NCBI GenBank assembly: GCA_030142905.1
Contig: JASJOG010000006.1
Coordinates: forward strand, 1,521,501 to 1,585,500
Direction: 5' to 3'
Origin: Heliopora coerulea
Taxonomy: Eukaryota > Cnidaria > Anthozoa > Scleralcyonacea > Helioporidae
DNA: 64,000 nt
Of this stretch, positions 1 through 12,196 are shown piece after piece. Positions within the stretch are counted from its first letter, which is position 1. Each line of letters begins with the position of its first letter. The notes beneath the pieces were generated by a model that saw only the letters and a program-made list of their open reading frames with translations, did not search any database and had not been told where the DNA came from. Both the position numbers and the translations under genes were made by a program.

Positions 1-1498
1 CACTAGCTCTGTATGTAATACATATGTATATATTTGAGTCTTAATCGCGCTGTTCACATTATTACACAGCTTAATCAGTCCCCTTCAGATGATTCAGGGG
101 CACAATCAAAGGGAACAACGAAATATTACATGGTTTTACTGGAGATCGTGGTTTTTCCGCAATATCTCAGCAGACAAATGTAGTTTTGGAGCACTTTTGC
201 GGCTCTTAAATTGAACTCCCGGTTCTCCTATTCGGGAAAATGATTTTTTTAAACTTCGCACTCCCTTTCAGAAACCCCGTTAGCGCCCATGGCATGATTT
301 CAGTCCTATATATAATAACGATACCAATTGCTTTCTAAATTAAAAACTTTAAGTACAGACGACATGTCCTTCATTCGGAGTTGAACAACCTCATTTTTAG
401 TACAGTTTCTTTCGTATTTATTTGTCCTTGAGCACTTAGCTAGAACACAATGAATCATTTAAAATAGCTTCAAACCAAATTTGGTTTATCGCTCATTTAT
501 CCTCGGCGTTTGCACTCTACAGCAAGTAGGTTTCTACTAATAGCTGCAAAGTACGACAGTTGTCAATAGTTTGACAGGCAAAGAAGGTGGACGGGTCGTT
601 GTGTTGCTTTAACCCATTAGCTTCGTTCGCGTTAATGTAAAACAAAAGAACATGTAAGGGTTAGACAGTCTACGCGAGTGTTCTATGGGATATAGTTTCC
701 CGAGCACAGATAGAAAGCCGCTCAAGCAACGCCCTCGCCATCTATCTACACTCGGGACACTATATCCCATAGGACCGAGTGTTCATTGTCTAATCGTCTT
801 AGAACATGGTCACATCCACGAAGATATTTGTCTTTTTATGCATGTTTTGTTCAAGGATTTTTATAATTGTCTGTTAGGTATCAGAATCACTTTACTATTT
901 CGGGCAATGTGTTGTTGTAATTTTCCCTCGTCAACCTTATGGTTTAACTCGTCAATCTTATAGTTGAACAATACGAGTTTAAGTCGACGAAAACTAGAAC
1001 TTTTGACAAACAGATGTCAAGAATTGGCCATTGAAGCTCTACTGTTCATTCAAACGAAAGGCCAAGCGGCACTTTGGTGAAAGCTGTACCTGCACGACGC
1101 CCTTCAACCACCGACAACGGAGGAAGGTAAGGCCCTGTTCAACCGTCGAACTTTTCATGCACCGAATCAAATGCAAATCAATTTAAATAAAAGATTTTAC
1201 TCATTAACATTAGATTCGGCACATGAAAAGTTCGACGTCTGAATTGGGCCTAACAAGAAAAAAATAGAAAACGACGAGGAAAAGAAACGAACTTGACAAT
1301 CGTCTTGTTCACGTAAAGTGAAACATGGCAATGCTAGTTTTACCTTTCGTTTCGATGGAGAGAAAACAATCGGGAAAAATCCTTTTTTTGTGTGAACGTG
1401 AAGATTTAGAATAAGAAGTCTGAAACACACTTTCACTATTTTTAAGCTAAATTTTTGGTGACTAACTATTTTATTGTTAACATCTCGTAGATGCATTC
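1..1498. other. Intergenic stretch left of the hAT element
   Basis: No coding exon is convincing here on either strand. The open frames at 685-963 (+) and 1197-1601 (-) lack family resemblance and the second runs into the hAT terminus. The only structure seen is the hairpin at 661-797. Remaining exons of the transporter whose exons lie at 4.7-10.1 kb were looked for on the minus strand and not recognised. Confidence 0.5.
661..797. repeat. Foldback (hairpin) repeat, about 140 bp
   Basis: Arms at about 682-713 and 742-773 pair almost perfectly (CTATGGGATATAG against CTATATCCCATAG, then CCCGAG against CTCGGG, then AGATAG against CTATCT). TTAGACA near 661 also pairs with TGTCTAA near 790. The loop is about 28 nt. 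It resembles a small MITE or snap-back insert; no target duplication was found. Confidence 0.55.
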
Positions 1499-4260
1499 GT
1501 TGTTTGCAGGGCTTTCCACAAGTTGCTCGGCAACGTTTTGGCAACTTTTCATATTTCAAGCAACTTTTTTCGTTTCGGGCAACAATTTGCATTCTGAGCA
1601 ATCTCTACCTATTTTGAGAAATAGGAGCAGCTTTGGCCTTTGAGTAGTTAAATTGGTCTTGATTCCTTATTTCGTAGTGGTAGTTCTTAGACTTTATTTC
1701 CTGTGCAAAGGGGAAGTTGGCCTTACCAGGCTGGTCAGCGGTTTTTTAAAGAAAATTCAAAATGGCAGACGAATATTTATGCTCGAGTGAATCGGGCGAA
1801 GAAGGTTCTTCAAATCCTTTGAGGGTAACAACAGAAGCAGGAGCAAAGCTGAGTACTCCAGAGAAAGCGGCCATTTCAAGAAAACGCAAAGTGCAGACAA
1901 ATCCAGCTGAAAAGAAGCGAAATGTCCGCGGCACAGCCGATCCAAATGTGAGCGCTTGGGATAGATTAAATCAGATCAAAGGAGAGCATCTTACTGTGGT
2001 GTCGGGTAAACTCAGATGTGACGCTTGCAAGAAAATCGTGTCCAAAAAGAAAAGCTCTGTTAGTAATCACATTGCATCCCAGAAACATATTAAATCAAAG
2101 GAAGTTATTGAAAAAAAGCAAGAAAAAAGACCAGAGTATTGTTGACTTGATGAAAAGAAACGACGAACAAATGAATCCCAAAGGATCAACATTACCCAAA
2201 GATATGAGACTGTATCGATACGAGCGTGTGTAGTCTTTGCTGACTACAGGAATACCCATATCGAAAGCTGAAAATCTGAGACCATTTCTTGAAAAATATG
2301 GCCACCGTCTGACATCCTCAAGTCATTTGACAGAACTCATCCCTCTGATTCTCAAGAGAGAGAAGGACTGTGTTAAATCTGAAATTGCTACAACTGATAG
2401 TTTTTTAGTTATTTTTGATAGAAGCACTAGGCTTGCGGAGGCTTTAGCTATTGTGGTGCGCTTTATTGATAACCAGTAGCTTATACATAAGAAGCTTGTG
2501 AAGCCAGAGGTTCTGGCAAGAAGCATGAATACAGAACAGCTTGCTCAGCGTTTAATCCAATGCCTGGCTGTTGAGTGCATGATTCATCCTGATCAACTCT
2601 TGGCATCAATGAGGGATAGCGCAGCAGTGAATGAAGCTACTCTACGTCAAGTTAGTTTTTTCTTTCCCAACATGTTTAATGTTACATGTTTTTCTCACAC
2701 TATTGACAATGTCGGAAAGCACTTCAAATTTGGTGTACTGGACACATTTTCTGGCTACTGGAACACCATGTTCTCTCTCAGTCCATCTGCCCGCATAGCA
2801 TGGAAAACAAGGACAGGTACTGCAATGCGTCTAAGCTCAGAAACGAGGTGGTGGAGCAAGTGGGAATTCCTGAATCTAGTGATGCAGTATTTTGGGGATG
2901 TAGAGCTTTTTCTCAGAGAAAATGAAAACTTGGTTCCTTCTTGTCGAAGGCATCTCTTGGAGTTCTTTGATGACCCAATCAGTGCTTGTGACTTAGAAAT
3001 TGAACTTGCTGCAATGATTGATGCTGGCCAGCACTTTGTTTCAGCTACATATTATCTTGAAGGAGACGGTCCTCTCGCTCTTAGTTGTTATGAGCGATTA
3101 TCTGCATTAGCCCATGCAGTAGCTGTGGAATCTTATCCCAACACTGCGGCAAAAGCTCGTGAGCATGCTGGTGGGAATTTGCCACTGTATAGCCAGCTTG
3201 TTGCTCATGGCAAGGCTTGCATAAGCCCAGGGTTCAGGTTTTATCAGCACAAATTCAGTGGCGAATTCCATACAAAGGTACGTGCATTCCGAGCTGCCAG
3301 ATTGTGCTGTCCAGTGCAAGTACAGACACTACACCCCACTGCTGTTTCAGTAGAGGAGTTAAAGCATTTTTCCTTTCTGAACAATGATACTACAATTACC
3401 GGGCTTCTACATGAGCTTCTTCACTATCTTGCATTGCTGATGGTGCAGTTGTCGAATCAGAAGAGGGAAAAGTGCAGTGGTGGTCAGGACAAGAACGGGC
3501 TCTTCCAAACTGGTCAGCAGCTGTAAAGAAGATTTTGCTGACTCAACCAAGCTCAGCCTCAGCGGAACGTGTCTCTAGTATCCTTCAGAATACGTTTTCA
3601 AAGCAGCAAGATGTAGCAGTAAAAGAAACCGTTGAGGCCTTGGTCATGCTGAGGTATGATGGAAACAAGCGATGTGTCTTACCTTGATGAGCTACATGTC
3701 AGTGTTGTTGTTTACAAAGCCGTGCATAAGGGAGAAACATTCAAGATAACATTTATTTGAGAGCCACTAAATGAGTTATCTCTTCATACGTTTGATTCAA
3801 GATTGCTCACATCTAGGCAGATAAACGTTGAGTTTTTGTTGCCAGTCAGTGCCTTTAAAATGATGTGTAATTCTGTGTACTGGTAAAACAAAAGTTGGAT
3901 TTGAGGACAAGTTTACTTGTTTTTAGCAACTCTGATTGCAGTTAAATTGCATGAAATTGGTTAGAATTCTTCATGTGTAGTCTTAACTCTCATAAATACA
4001 GTTTTTGGTTTTAAATGAGAAGAAAGGTATTTAGCAACGCTGGTTACACCGTAAAATTTGCACGAAAATGCTTAGAAATCTTACATTTGTTGTATAATTT
4101 GCATATTTTTGCTTCATACCAAATAAAGGAAGAGAGCAACTTTCGTTACAGAAAAAGCAACTTTCTGGTGTTTTTGAGCAACTTTTAAGGAAGTTTTTGA
4201 GAAATTACGGGAAACTTTCTGGGAAATCTTGGGCAACTTGTGGAAAGCCCTAGTTGTTTG
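1499..4260 (+). mobile_element. hAT DNA transposon with intact termini and 8-bp target duplication
   Basis: The element runs 1507-4252 (2746 bp) and is bounded by identical 8-bp duplications GTTGTTTG at 1499-1506 and 4253-4260. The terminal inverted repeats share GGGCTTTCCACAAGTTGC; the left end starts CAGGG as hAT elements do, while the right end reads CCCTA where CCCTG is expected. Both subterminal regions carry many copies of GCAAC/GTTGC, a plausible transposase-binding array. The internal transposase reading frame is broken in at least four places, so the copy is fossil although its ends are recent-looking. Confidence 0.92.
1762..3687 (+). pseudogene. hAT-family transposase, BED zinc finger, broken
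   Basis: The product would cut and paste the surrounding element. Segment 1762-2145 (ATG start) carries basic stretches and a BED-type zinc finger near residues 91-114 (CDAC ... H-x5-H). The frame then shifts near 2130; in-frame TAG codons follow at 2231-2233 and 2477-2479. Segment 2498-3526 holds the RNase H-like body, including the typical hAT ETRWWS motif. A last frameshift near 3470-3520 leads into 3472-3687, whose SSASAERVFS-like stretch (here SSASAERVSS) is the hAT C-terminal dimerisation region. Breaks in every part make this a pseudogene. Family assignment is firm; subfamily is not. Confidence 0.88.
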
Positions 4261-4751
4261 ATCTCGGTTGTTTGTTGCCATTGATTTGCATTCATAGTGG
4301 GTTTGTACGTAACTTACTAATATTCTCTGTACAAAGCATACTAATGAGGCTTTCGACAAAGAAAAAACAATAGTCTGATTAATATATATGCTCTATATAG
4401 AGCATAAATAAACTTATTGTGAGCATTACATAAACTTATCGTGAGTGCGAATTTCCTTATCGATTAACACACTATGAGATACAAAGGATAGTATTTCTGG
4501 AAAACTGAGTGAGTGGGTGTGACCACGTTCTATAATTAACCATAAGCTTAATTTTTTGCAACAACTGTTATAATGCCATTATATTCCACTTTCCTGGTAT
4601 GCCTTAAACTGTGCTGCAATGCTTTGTGTTTCATTATACACAGAGTGAGTGGGTACAGTGACCATGATGCTATACTTTCCGGCGTACAGTTGAACCAACT
4701 AATTTTGAAGACAATACACAAAACTACTAATGGGTGATATTTGATATTGAC
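4261..4751. other. Non-coding stretch between hAT and transporter exon
   Basis: This is probably transporter intron, since the exon ending at 4752 finishes with a splice donor rather than a stop. No exon, tandem repeat or inverted repeat was recognised. Confidence 0.5.
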
Positions 4752-4908
4752 CTGCATATAAAGCGCACACGTCAATCAACGACAAACCAACCAAAGCTAT
4801 AGTCGGAGCAACAGTTATAGGACCAATAAAGCGTAAAAGAACACCCACTAATCCACTGAGGCCAATAAGAATTTGAAAAAGTGATGATACCATTATTGCT
4901 CCCTGAAC
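4752..4908 (-). CDS. SLC23A: SLC23-type transporter exon (GAIMVSSLFQ, LLRFIGPITVAPT)
   Basis: 157 nt between acceptor TTTTTAG and donor GTCAAT. Starts VQGAIMVSSLFQ and covers two hydrophobic helices with LLRFIGPITVAPT, highly typical of the family. It leaves in phase 1; the following exon was not recognised leftward, where the hAT element is inserted. Confidence 0.88.
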
Positions 4909-7900
4909 CTAAAAAGAAGAGGATGGAATAATCACCATGTATTTTAACTTGTCAACAGGCTACTGTTTGGAGGTCATGTAACTTCAATTGTCCCAGTAAA
5001 TGTTGTGGTATATTGATGACAGAAAATAATCAGATAGTAATGTCTTCGTGTTTTAAGCAAAATGGCAGATTTTGTTTTTGCATTTCAAAAGCTTCATTTG
5101 CTTAAGAAAAATGGAAGTTTATATCCATGAATAAAGCCCTGTCTTTATAGTGAATTTTGTTCGCAAATTTTGTGGAAAAGATAAAGAGATGTTTTTTGTT
5201 GCCAAAGATTCATAATACTAAGTTTGATCAAGAATGATGAACGTTTTGCTCGATAAAACATTCAAGAATGAAAACCCTGGCATGCTGCTCAAACCAACGC
5301 TCCTATGGTTCTTAACCCTTTCTTCCTTGACTTCCTGCATTTGAAGAACTTAGACGAGCCATTCCTCCCCACTCCCCGTACACGAACTCTAAAATAACGT
5401 TGCTCAAGTACTGTGTTAACTGCCCTGCTATAAACAATTTAACGCGTTCGATGTCAGATTGAAAAAAATAGCCTTATATTTGGCGATAATCGTTCTCTGG
5501 AACAATTTACACTGTGAGGTTCAATAAGGGGAATATCTGAACCAATTTCGTTACTGTTGTGGGGGAGCAAGGTTCGTTTTTTATCCTTAGTAAGTAGAGG
5601 ATAATGTCTGTAAGACTGCATATTTGTCAAAATTAACTGTCCATGAAAAATTAAGGTTCAATACAACTTTTGCCCACACGTGTTTTTGACCTACATGGTT
5701 GTCCCCAGGTCGGCTTCATTCAATCGTGAGGCTTGGTATGACGAGGTATCGTTCCAGTCATTTTAGAGTTCCGTGGGAGGACCCGACATAATATGTTAAG
5801 AGGCCCTGGCATATTTCTGACGTTCATAGATAATTGTAACTGCGACCGACATTTAGCAGCTGATGTATTAGAATGCTAACGTTTATTTTTATTTCACTGA
5901 TTACAAACGTATAACACAAACGCGTTTTTAAAATATACAGCATATTTGGTTGGTTCATTTGACGCAGAAAAAAACGTCCAGCCAGTAACCCTGGGTGTAC
6001 CAGTGCAAATACTCCATAAATATTTCCTGAAGTCAAAATACCACAACTTCTATTTTAAGATAATTGAATTTACATGGCCTCTCGGTACAAGAGGTTACAA
6101 GTTTTTTATGACTCGTAAAAATACAAGTCTGTTTTCAGAGAGTGGTAGAGTGTCTTCATTTATACTGGATAACTCTATCAGCTAACTAAGACTGGAGAAA
6201 ACCGGAGCACCCGGAAAAAAACCTGCGATGCTTTGTAGACTCACACTCGACAATACTCTTCTCATATGTGACCGAGATAACTTTAATCAGAAAACTGCAC
6301 GAAGCCGTAATCGAACCCGAGTCACGGTGAGAGACACATGTGGTACCACTGTGCCACCAGCACCTTTATGTTAAGGAATAAAATTTAATTGGCGAGACAA
6401 AAACCATACTCTCTGAATTCTGATTGACAATCCATTTTCCTGCTATTAATTTTGTGTCCCTTTCCTTTGTTAGGCTAAACTTGGATAATAAATTGGTTTT
6501 AAATTTTTCATACCAAACGAGGATTCCCACCTAGTTTGTCAATTATGACGTCTGACTCTATGGGTTTTTTCCAATTCTCCTCGTTTTGGAGAACTCCCTC
6601 TTCGAATTTTGGCATAACTTATTAACATTAACATTTTGGGATCCATATTAAATTTAACGTCAGAATAACACTATCTTGTGGATTTAATGTCCTCTTTTGC
6701 TGTTACGCAATAAGCCCTGACCTGAAACTCCATAAGAATTTTCAATTTTTGCTGAAGGGTTAAATCACAGGCTTTGCTTAGCTGCACTAACTTCGGTCCA
6801 CGTAAAGATCCACTTTTGAAATAAGCTTTATTACAAAATATTAAAATTGATAAACCGTCTCATTGTTGTGCTGGCATTTGTCCCGTAAGGCAAACTTTGG
6901 CATCCTCTGTAAATTCAAACCATAAATGATTGACAACGTTCGACAAATCTTGGCTCCTATTTGATGAAAGAAAGTTTGGATGCTTGCAACCTTGATCTGC
7001 CCAAAAATTGCTCCCGTATCCCAAATTTAATAACTTTTGTTTCTTTCTCCATTCAACCCAAAAATAAGACCCTCGTGGGCTAGGTTGCCGTGCAAGGCAT
7101 GTTTATTGCACTTTACGAAAAAATAAGGATTTTAGTCCATTGGTCCAACGAAATTCATTTCAAGTTTTACTAAAACAGTGTCAACTTGGTGATCGATGAA
7201 ACACTGAATTGAAGTAACCCACAACACAAGGTGATTAAATTATGTTCGGAAATTTGCTTAAATCTCAAGGATAGCGGTGATAGAGCTCAAGCTGGAGCCA
7301 CAAAGTAAGAATGAATAGTCACTTCGGAATTTCACTTCGACGTCCTTACATATGCAATATATACAAAACTGATGCTAAAAGATACTGATATGTTTTAATT
7401 GTTCCTTTACCATAATTAGTGCATACATGTGACATCACATTTTAAATATACTCTAAGAAATTACGCCACCCTAGGACTCCTACATGCTCGATGCCCTATA
7501 CCTGTAAATAATTTCAAAATAAACGAATTACCTCACGCATCCGTATTTTCCAAATTCCATCAAAGGAAGAATTTTTAGAATCTATCAAAATGAAAGAGAT
7601 TATGCTTAATAAAAAATGTAGGAGAATTACGAACTGTCTCCCGCTTAGTAATGATCACTAAATGTTTTAAAATAAAAATTTAATTTATTAATATCAGAAA
7701 TAATAAGAGACAATAAGAAACTCAATATATTACTATTATCAAATCCAGGAGGACATTTAAAGTCAGGCAAGGACAAAATGGCAAATGTTGGCACAAGATA
7801 TGAAAAAGAACTTCCTTGGACGATCGGTAGTCTAGAACAAACAAACTTAAGTTAGATAATGACAGTACTGAAGCCAGATTAAGAGATCTGCGTAGACACA

Positions 7901-10088
7901 TTTGTATGATTCTGGGGTAAGGGGGCTTTGTCCAGTAAGAAATGGATCTGAAACAATTAGAAAATATTTTAAAAACTAATTTAACTCTGTATCACACAGT
8001 GTGTGCAGAATATAACAGTAAAATGGACAATTAAATGTCACAGGTGAAAGTAGAAATGTGAAGGCACACTTGTAAAGATTGCCACCGAAGCCTAGATCCT
8101 GACTTGGCTACATCACCAAATAGTCCTCAAGTAAAACCGTTAGATCATGTTAAAACGATGTTGAATCGATTGATAGTAGCTAAGCAATTTAAAATGATTG
8201 ATTGGTAGTTCTTCAGCAAATCAAATGAACAATTACTAAACTGTACGAGTCATAACACAACAAATTCATTGCTGTCCTCGTACCAAGAAATGTACAAGAA
8301 ACTCTGTAAAGAATGTTTGCGGGCTTTCGATAACAAGAGAACAAACTCATGGCAAATATCTCACCAGTTTTTATTTTAATAATGGTACATATCAGTCAAC
8401 TTTCTCAAAGAAAGAATAATAATGCAGAATGCTTGGAGGTCAAACTATGATTAAATTATATACACACTGCGTATATTGAAATTGTATTAGTTGAGCAGCG
8501 AGCTTTTTTTCACACTCACCGATTTCCAAGACAGGTTTGTAACAAAGTGGCAGTTCCGCTCATGAAGAAGATGGTGCTGATGAGATTTCCAGTTACCACA
8601 TCGTCGTTTATACAGAGCGCAGGAGACAATAAGATGGGAACAGACAATGTAGCACCAAACATGGTTAAGTAATGCTAGTAAAAATAAAGATAAAAATAAA
8701 TAAATATCTTATTGGCATTACTTTTTCCTCAATCTATCAATTGGTAGCTCATAAGGGAAAAAATTTAATGAACGATTGCAAATGACGCTTTCTATCCTCT
8801 TTTACTAGACTCTTTTACTTACAATTCATTTTATTGCTCAAAAATCTTATTCTCTCAATAATTACAACAAACATGTATATTTTAAGAAAATGTCACCGAA
8901 CAAAATTCGCAAAAATTTAATTGGAAAGTAATAGTATTTTTAAAACGATTTATTCCCCTGGTAACAGTTATGTTCAGCTAATTAATTAAAGAAAAGTAAT
9001 CAAATATTTATTGTAAATTTTTTCGAGGATTCCATGCATAAACATATCCGACGAGAACAAGAAATTATAATTTCTAGAAAACTTAAGAATCTCATGGTGA
9101 AAAAGATCCTAGTAAGTCACATTAAAAAAGGTTGAACGGTGATTTGAAACTATTTGGAAATTTCATTGTTAACAATTGTAGCGGTTGAGAATCCTGCCCA
9201 AGTAATAGGACACCCTAAAGGTCACCTCAGCTGCTAAAGTAATATACTTCTTAGGTACCATCAAATTAGATCAATGTTTCTCAACAGGGGCGGATGCGCC
9301 GTCTAGTGGGCGTTCAAAGAACGTCGGAGGCGATTATAGCAAGGGAACAGGGAAGGGGCATTAGGATGCAGATGACAGGTGTTCACCAGCCATTCACAGT
9401 ACCGGAATTTTTAACTTTCTGGTAGTCATTTAGTGTTAAAATCTAACACACACTGACTGACTAAATCAATAATGCCAAACTAAATAACTATATATTAGTT
9501 ATTCAGTTCGGTATTACTCTGGTATTGGATGCTGGCGCAGGCATAGAACTGAGACTGAGTGTGCTTGGTAGGGGGTGGTAAGTGGTTTCAGTATGAGGGA
9601 GGCGGGCGCGTTAGTCTAAAAAAGGTAGAGAACAATTGAATTAGACTTTTCAACAATTGCACGAGTACAAGATGACATATTTATGGGTTCAATATATACC
9701 CTCTCAAATATGTCCTTTCTACGCCATTAGTTTTTATCTTTTACATTAATTTTTAGTTTAATCAATAATACTTATTTATATTTGAGAGGGTCGAAATTAC
9801 ATTTTTAAGCTTTTCTAGGAACAGTATTAAACAATTCTATAGTTTGAATGAAGCGAAAACAACTTGGTTGAAAAAAACTGTTTTCAGAAATAAAAATATA
9901 GTTGTGGGTGACGTAATTCAAATAACAGCACCAAAACCAACATGATGAAAAAAGAAAATAAATGGAACCTGAAGTCCTAACAAGATTGCCATATACCATG
10001 GTGGATTTTGTTCAATGGAGTAATTCAGTCCAAGATGTTGATTATTGCTCTTGCTCACCAGACGGCTCTCGTTATCGTTTAATATGGA
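4752..10088 (-). CDS. SLC23A: SLC23-type nucleobase/ascorbate transporter, partial (three exons seen)
   Basis: Family members are multi-pass plasma membrane cotransporters for ascorbate or nucleobases. Three minus-strand exons were read by eye: 10088-9969, 8674-8520 and 4908-4752. They give family hallmarks in order: PPWYMAILLGLQ followed across the junction by HYLTMFGAT (the QH motif of the first membrane helix), then ISTIFFMSGTATLLQT, then GAIMVSSLFQ and LLRFIGPITVAPT. Phases 0 and 0/2 agree at the first junction. The exon that should carry the LPIVQG-like segment between 8519 and 4909 was not found, and the later exons with the NAT signature lie outside or are missing. It may be a live gene with an exon I overlooked, or one losing function. 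Confidence 0.82.
4909..8519. other. Transporter intron region, 3.6 kb
   Basis: I searched the minus strand for the missing LPIVQG-type exon and saw none. Open frames at 5824-6036 and 5946-6185 have no family resemblance. The only feature supported is the SINE-like segment near 6186-6366. Confidence 0.5.
6186..6366 (-). mobile_element. tRNA-derived SINE (minus strand)
   Basis: Reading the minus strand from 6366, there is an A-box-like TGGCACAGTGG (6356-6346) and a B-box-like GGTTCGATTAC (6317-6307), spaced as in a tRNA-type RNA polymerase III promoter. The body downstream contains a CCGGGTGCTCCGG block (near 6200-6215). No tRNA cloverleaf is intact. The 3' boundary and target duplication are not certain. 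Confidence 0.6.
8520..8674 (-). CDS. SLC23A: SLC23-type transporter exon (HYLTMFGAT segment)
   Basis: 155 nt, entering in phase 0 after acceptor ACTAG and leaving with two bases of a codon (CG) before donor GTGAGT. Encodes HYLTMFGATLSVP through LISTIFFMSGTATLLQ and ends GNR-like, where the family continues LPIVQG; the next exon was not located. Confidence 0.87.
9462..9520. repeat. Small palindrome
   Basis: AATGCC..ACT..AATAACTA and TAGTTATT.AGT..GGTATT face each other around a TATAT centre. About 20-nt arms with a few mismatches; origin unknown. Confidence 0.45.
9969..10088 (-). CDS. SLC23A: SLC23-type transporter exon (N-terminal cytoplasmic end and start of TM1)
   Basis: 120 nt, 40 codons, phase 0 at both ends. 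An acceptor ending TTTTTAG precedes TCC at 10088 and a GT donor follows CAG at 9969. Residues end with NPPWYMAILLGLQ. A shorter frame at 9805-9999 runs on into intron and is not the protein. Confidence 0.85.
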
Positions 10089-10139
10089 CTAAAAAGTGAT
10101 AAGTGAAAATGATTAGTACGAATAATGTTTCTTAGCTCA

Positions 10140-10262
10140 GGTCATAGATAAACTTTACCGCAAGCTCATTTCTCAGAAAAACGGTTTCAGATTCCCAGAC
10201 ATGGATGGAAACCACAACCTTCTGATGGCCGGTGAGACGCTCTAATCATTGAGCTACCAAAA
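10140..10262 (-). mobile_element. tRNA-derived SINE, second family
   Basis: Minus strand: GGTAGCTCAATGATTAGAGCG (A-box region, 10258-10238) and GGTTGTGGTTTCCATCC (B-box region, 10219-10203), followed by a body ending in a TTTTCTGAGAAATGAGC-like stretch. The body matches the snap-back SINE at 61.5 kb (shared CTCAGAAAAAC, ACCTTCTGAT and GTGAG blocks), so the two belong to one family. This copy keeps the 5' tRNA-like head. Confidence 0.7.
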
Positions 10263-10395
10263 CTCAGAAGACGAGATAAAGTACAACTTCGACATATGCG
10301 CACTGCTGCCTATGCGGCAGCCACGCTATGTTAATATTGCGAGTTTTTCTGAGGTGAATGAGCTTGATGAACGTTCCGATTTATAATCCGTTATA

Positions 10396-10589
10396 CAGGG
10401 GCAAATCTAGAGGAGGGGTCAGGTGGCCGCAGCTCTTTTTTGTAAGTCTTATTCGTGCCCTGTTAGCGACAGTTTTCAAAGTCAGGCGTAGATCTACTTT
10501 ACTTGAAACGACCAAAGTTGCCTCGACGGTGCCTTTATACTTCCTTCCAACCCCTTCCCTTCGAAATTCCTGGTTGCGCGCTGCCCCTG
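10396..10589. mobile_element. hAT-type MITE, CAGGGGCA termini
   Basis: Starts CAGGGGCAAATCTAGAGG and ends GCGCTGCCCCTG, giving CAGGGGCA inverted ends. A diverged relative is at 30589-30797, with the same internal order (AGGGG, TTAT.TGTGCCCTGTTAG, GATCTACT). Flanking 8-mers CCGTTATA and CGTTACAT only partly agree, so the target duplication is unproven. Confidence 0.6.
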
Positions 10590-10967
10590 CGTTACATCTC
10601 CAATTTTCCTTTTACCAAAATAGGTAAAGAAAAAAAATTCTAAGTCAATCGTTTTGAGATTTGTGAAATCGTTTTTCATTTATCATCCATCAGTCACTTT
10701 TAATGCTCAGCTAAACATAATTACTATTCACCAGGACATTTCTTGTAAGATACTACACATTTTCCGGTTACGCCGTTCGTCATTTGTTAACATAACAAAG
10801 TTCCATCTTTTAAAAGTATGGGTTGGTGGGTCGAATAAGATTAGGCTTGGGGGCGGGTTGCGCACGCATGCAACCAGTTGAATTGCCCGAGGTTATGGGT
10901 TAATTGTCACTTATGTTAACCCTTTCCTGCCCGAGAGGTGTCCTCTTAGGGGGTGTTTATATGGAGG

Positions 10968-10997
10968 CGAGCTAGCCCGGGTACCCGGGCTGGCTCG
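10968..10997. repeat. 30-bp near-perfect GC-rich palindrome
   Basis: CGAGCTAGCCCGGG is followed directly by the complementary CCCGGGCTGGCTCG around a GTAC-type centre, one mismatch per arm. It sits in a GC-rich patch (10929-11100) that looks like a MITE end (GGGTGTTTATATGG); a similar GGGCCTGTTTACATG occurs near 12413. Confidence 0.55.
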
Positions 10998-12154
10998 TTT
11001 ATCCAAGCTGTTTTCATCCCGCGTTTACATGAGAAATAACCAGCCCGAGCAGGCGGGCTGACTCATGGCTATATCTCGCGGGATATTTCAAAATAAACAT
11101 GGCGCGTAGCACGAACATAACATTGATGCTCGGTCTGATGACGATTCAAATAGCAGGTTTTTTGTCGTTGATCATGAAAGTTCTTACCATATTAAAGATG
11201 AAAAACAAAAAAATCTCAACGACATCACGATAAGATTGGCAGCTTGAAAACCAGAAGGAAAAATCGTATTGACTCGGCTAAATTTTTCGGAGAAGGATCA
11301 AAGAAATTTGGGAAAGTTCATGACCTTTAAACGACTTAAAAACTATTTCCCTTTACTCTTGAAACTCTTGGAGCCTTCAGCTAATTTAGAGCGGCGTTTA
11401 GTGTGTCCGTTTCTGTACAATTGCAAACGTAACCGGTCTCAAACTGTGCTTAAATATTTGTCCAATTATTGCTTATTCTTAGGACGGCTTTTCTTTTCAT
11501 TTCATTAATTCTTTTGTCGGACTTCTGGAGTGGCAATATTGAAGCGTAAACCTTATTGTAAGTTTGCTCAACTACCGCCGCCACAATACGAAGTGATTAT
11601 CTTGTTGAGTTATAGTCTCCTTACCAATCTTGCTACAGGAAGTCCCAATTCGATTTCGAAATTTTGTAACTGTTTATTCTGTTTAAGAAAGAATCAAGAT
11701 TTTCCACATTTGCAACTAAAAATTAATGTTTCCAAAGACCGGTCAGATCAGTATAGAAGAGCTGTTAATAGGCCCGTCGCCAAGCCTCCTGTGTTGAGGG
11801 AGTCGGGTGTGGGTGGAGTTTTCCCAAGTAATTAGCAGTGCCGGCTTTAGCGTAGTGGTAGATTCGGCATAAAGCGCGGGCCACGCGCTTCAAGCAAAAA
11901 AAAACTATTATTATTATTAATATGAATTATTAAGGAAAAATACTTCTAAACCAAAAAACAACTTCATTCATCTTTGTATTCATGTTGAGACAAAATACAT
12001 GTTTTACGTTGATGTTTGTACTTGTGCGTGGGGTGAGCGCTTCGCACCCTTGGCCTGCCTCGGGCCACGCGTTGGCGTGATCCAGCTCTGGTAATTACTA
12101 TAGTTATCCAAAATTTTGCGATAGTTTTCGTCATCTCAAACAAGTGCAGCAGTT

Positions 12155-12196
12155 CGACGTTCAACAATCGACGTTCAACAATCGACGTTTAACAAT
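12155..12196. repeat. 14-bp tandem repeat, three copies
   Basis: CGACGTTCAACAAT at 12155, 12169 and 12183; the third copy has one change (TTTAACAAT). Confidence 0.85.

Noticed and set aside
1197..1601. 134-residue minus-strand open frame
   Set aside because: It overlaps the hAT left end, is rich in Phe/Ser/Lys without pattern, and has no family resemblance.
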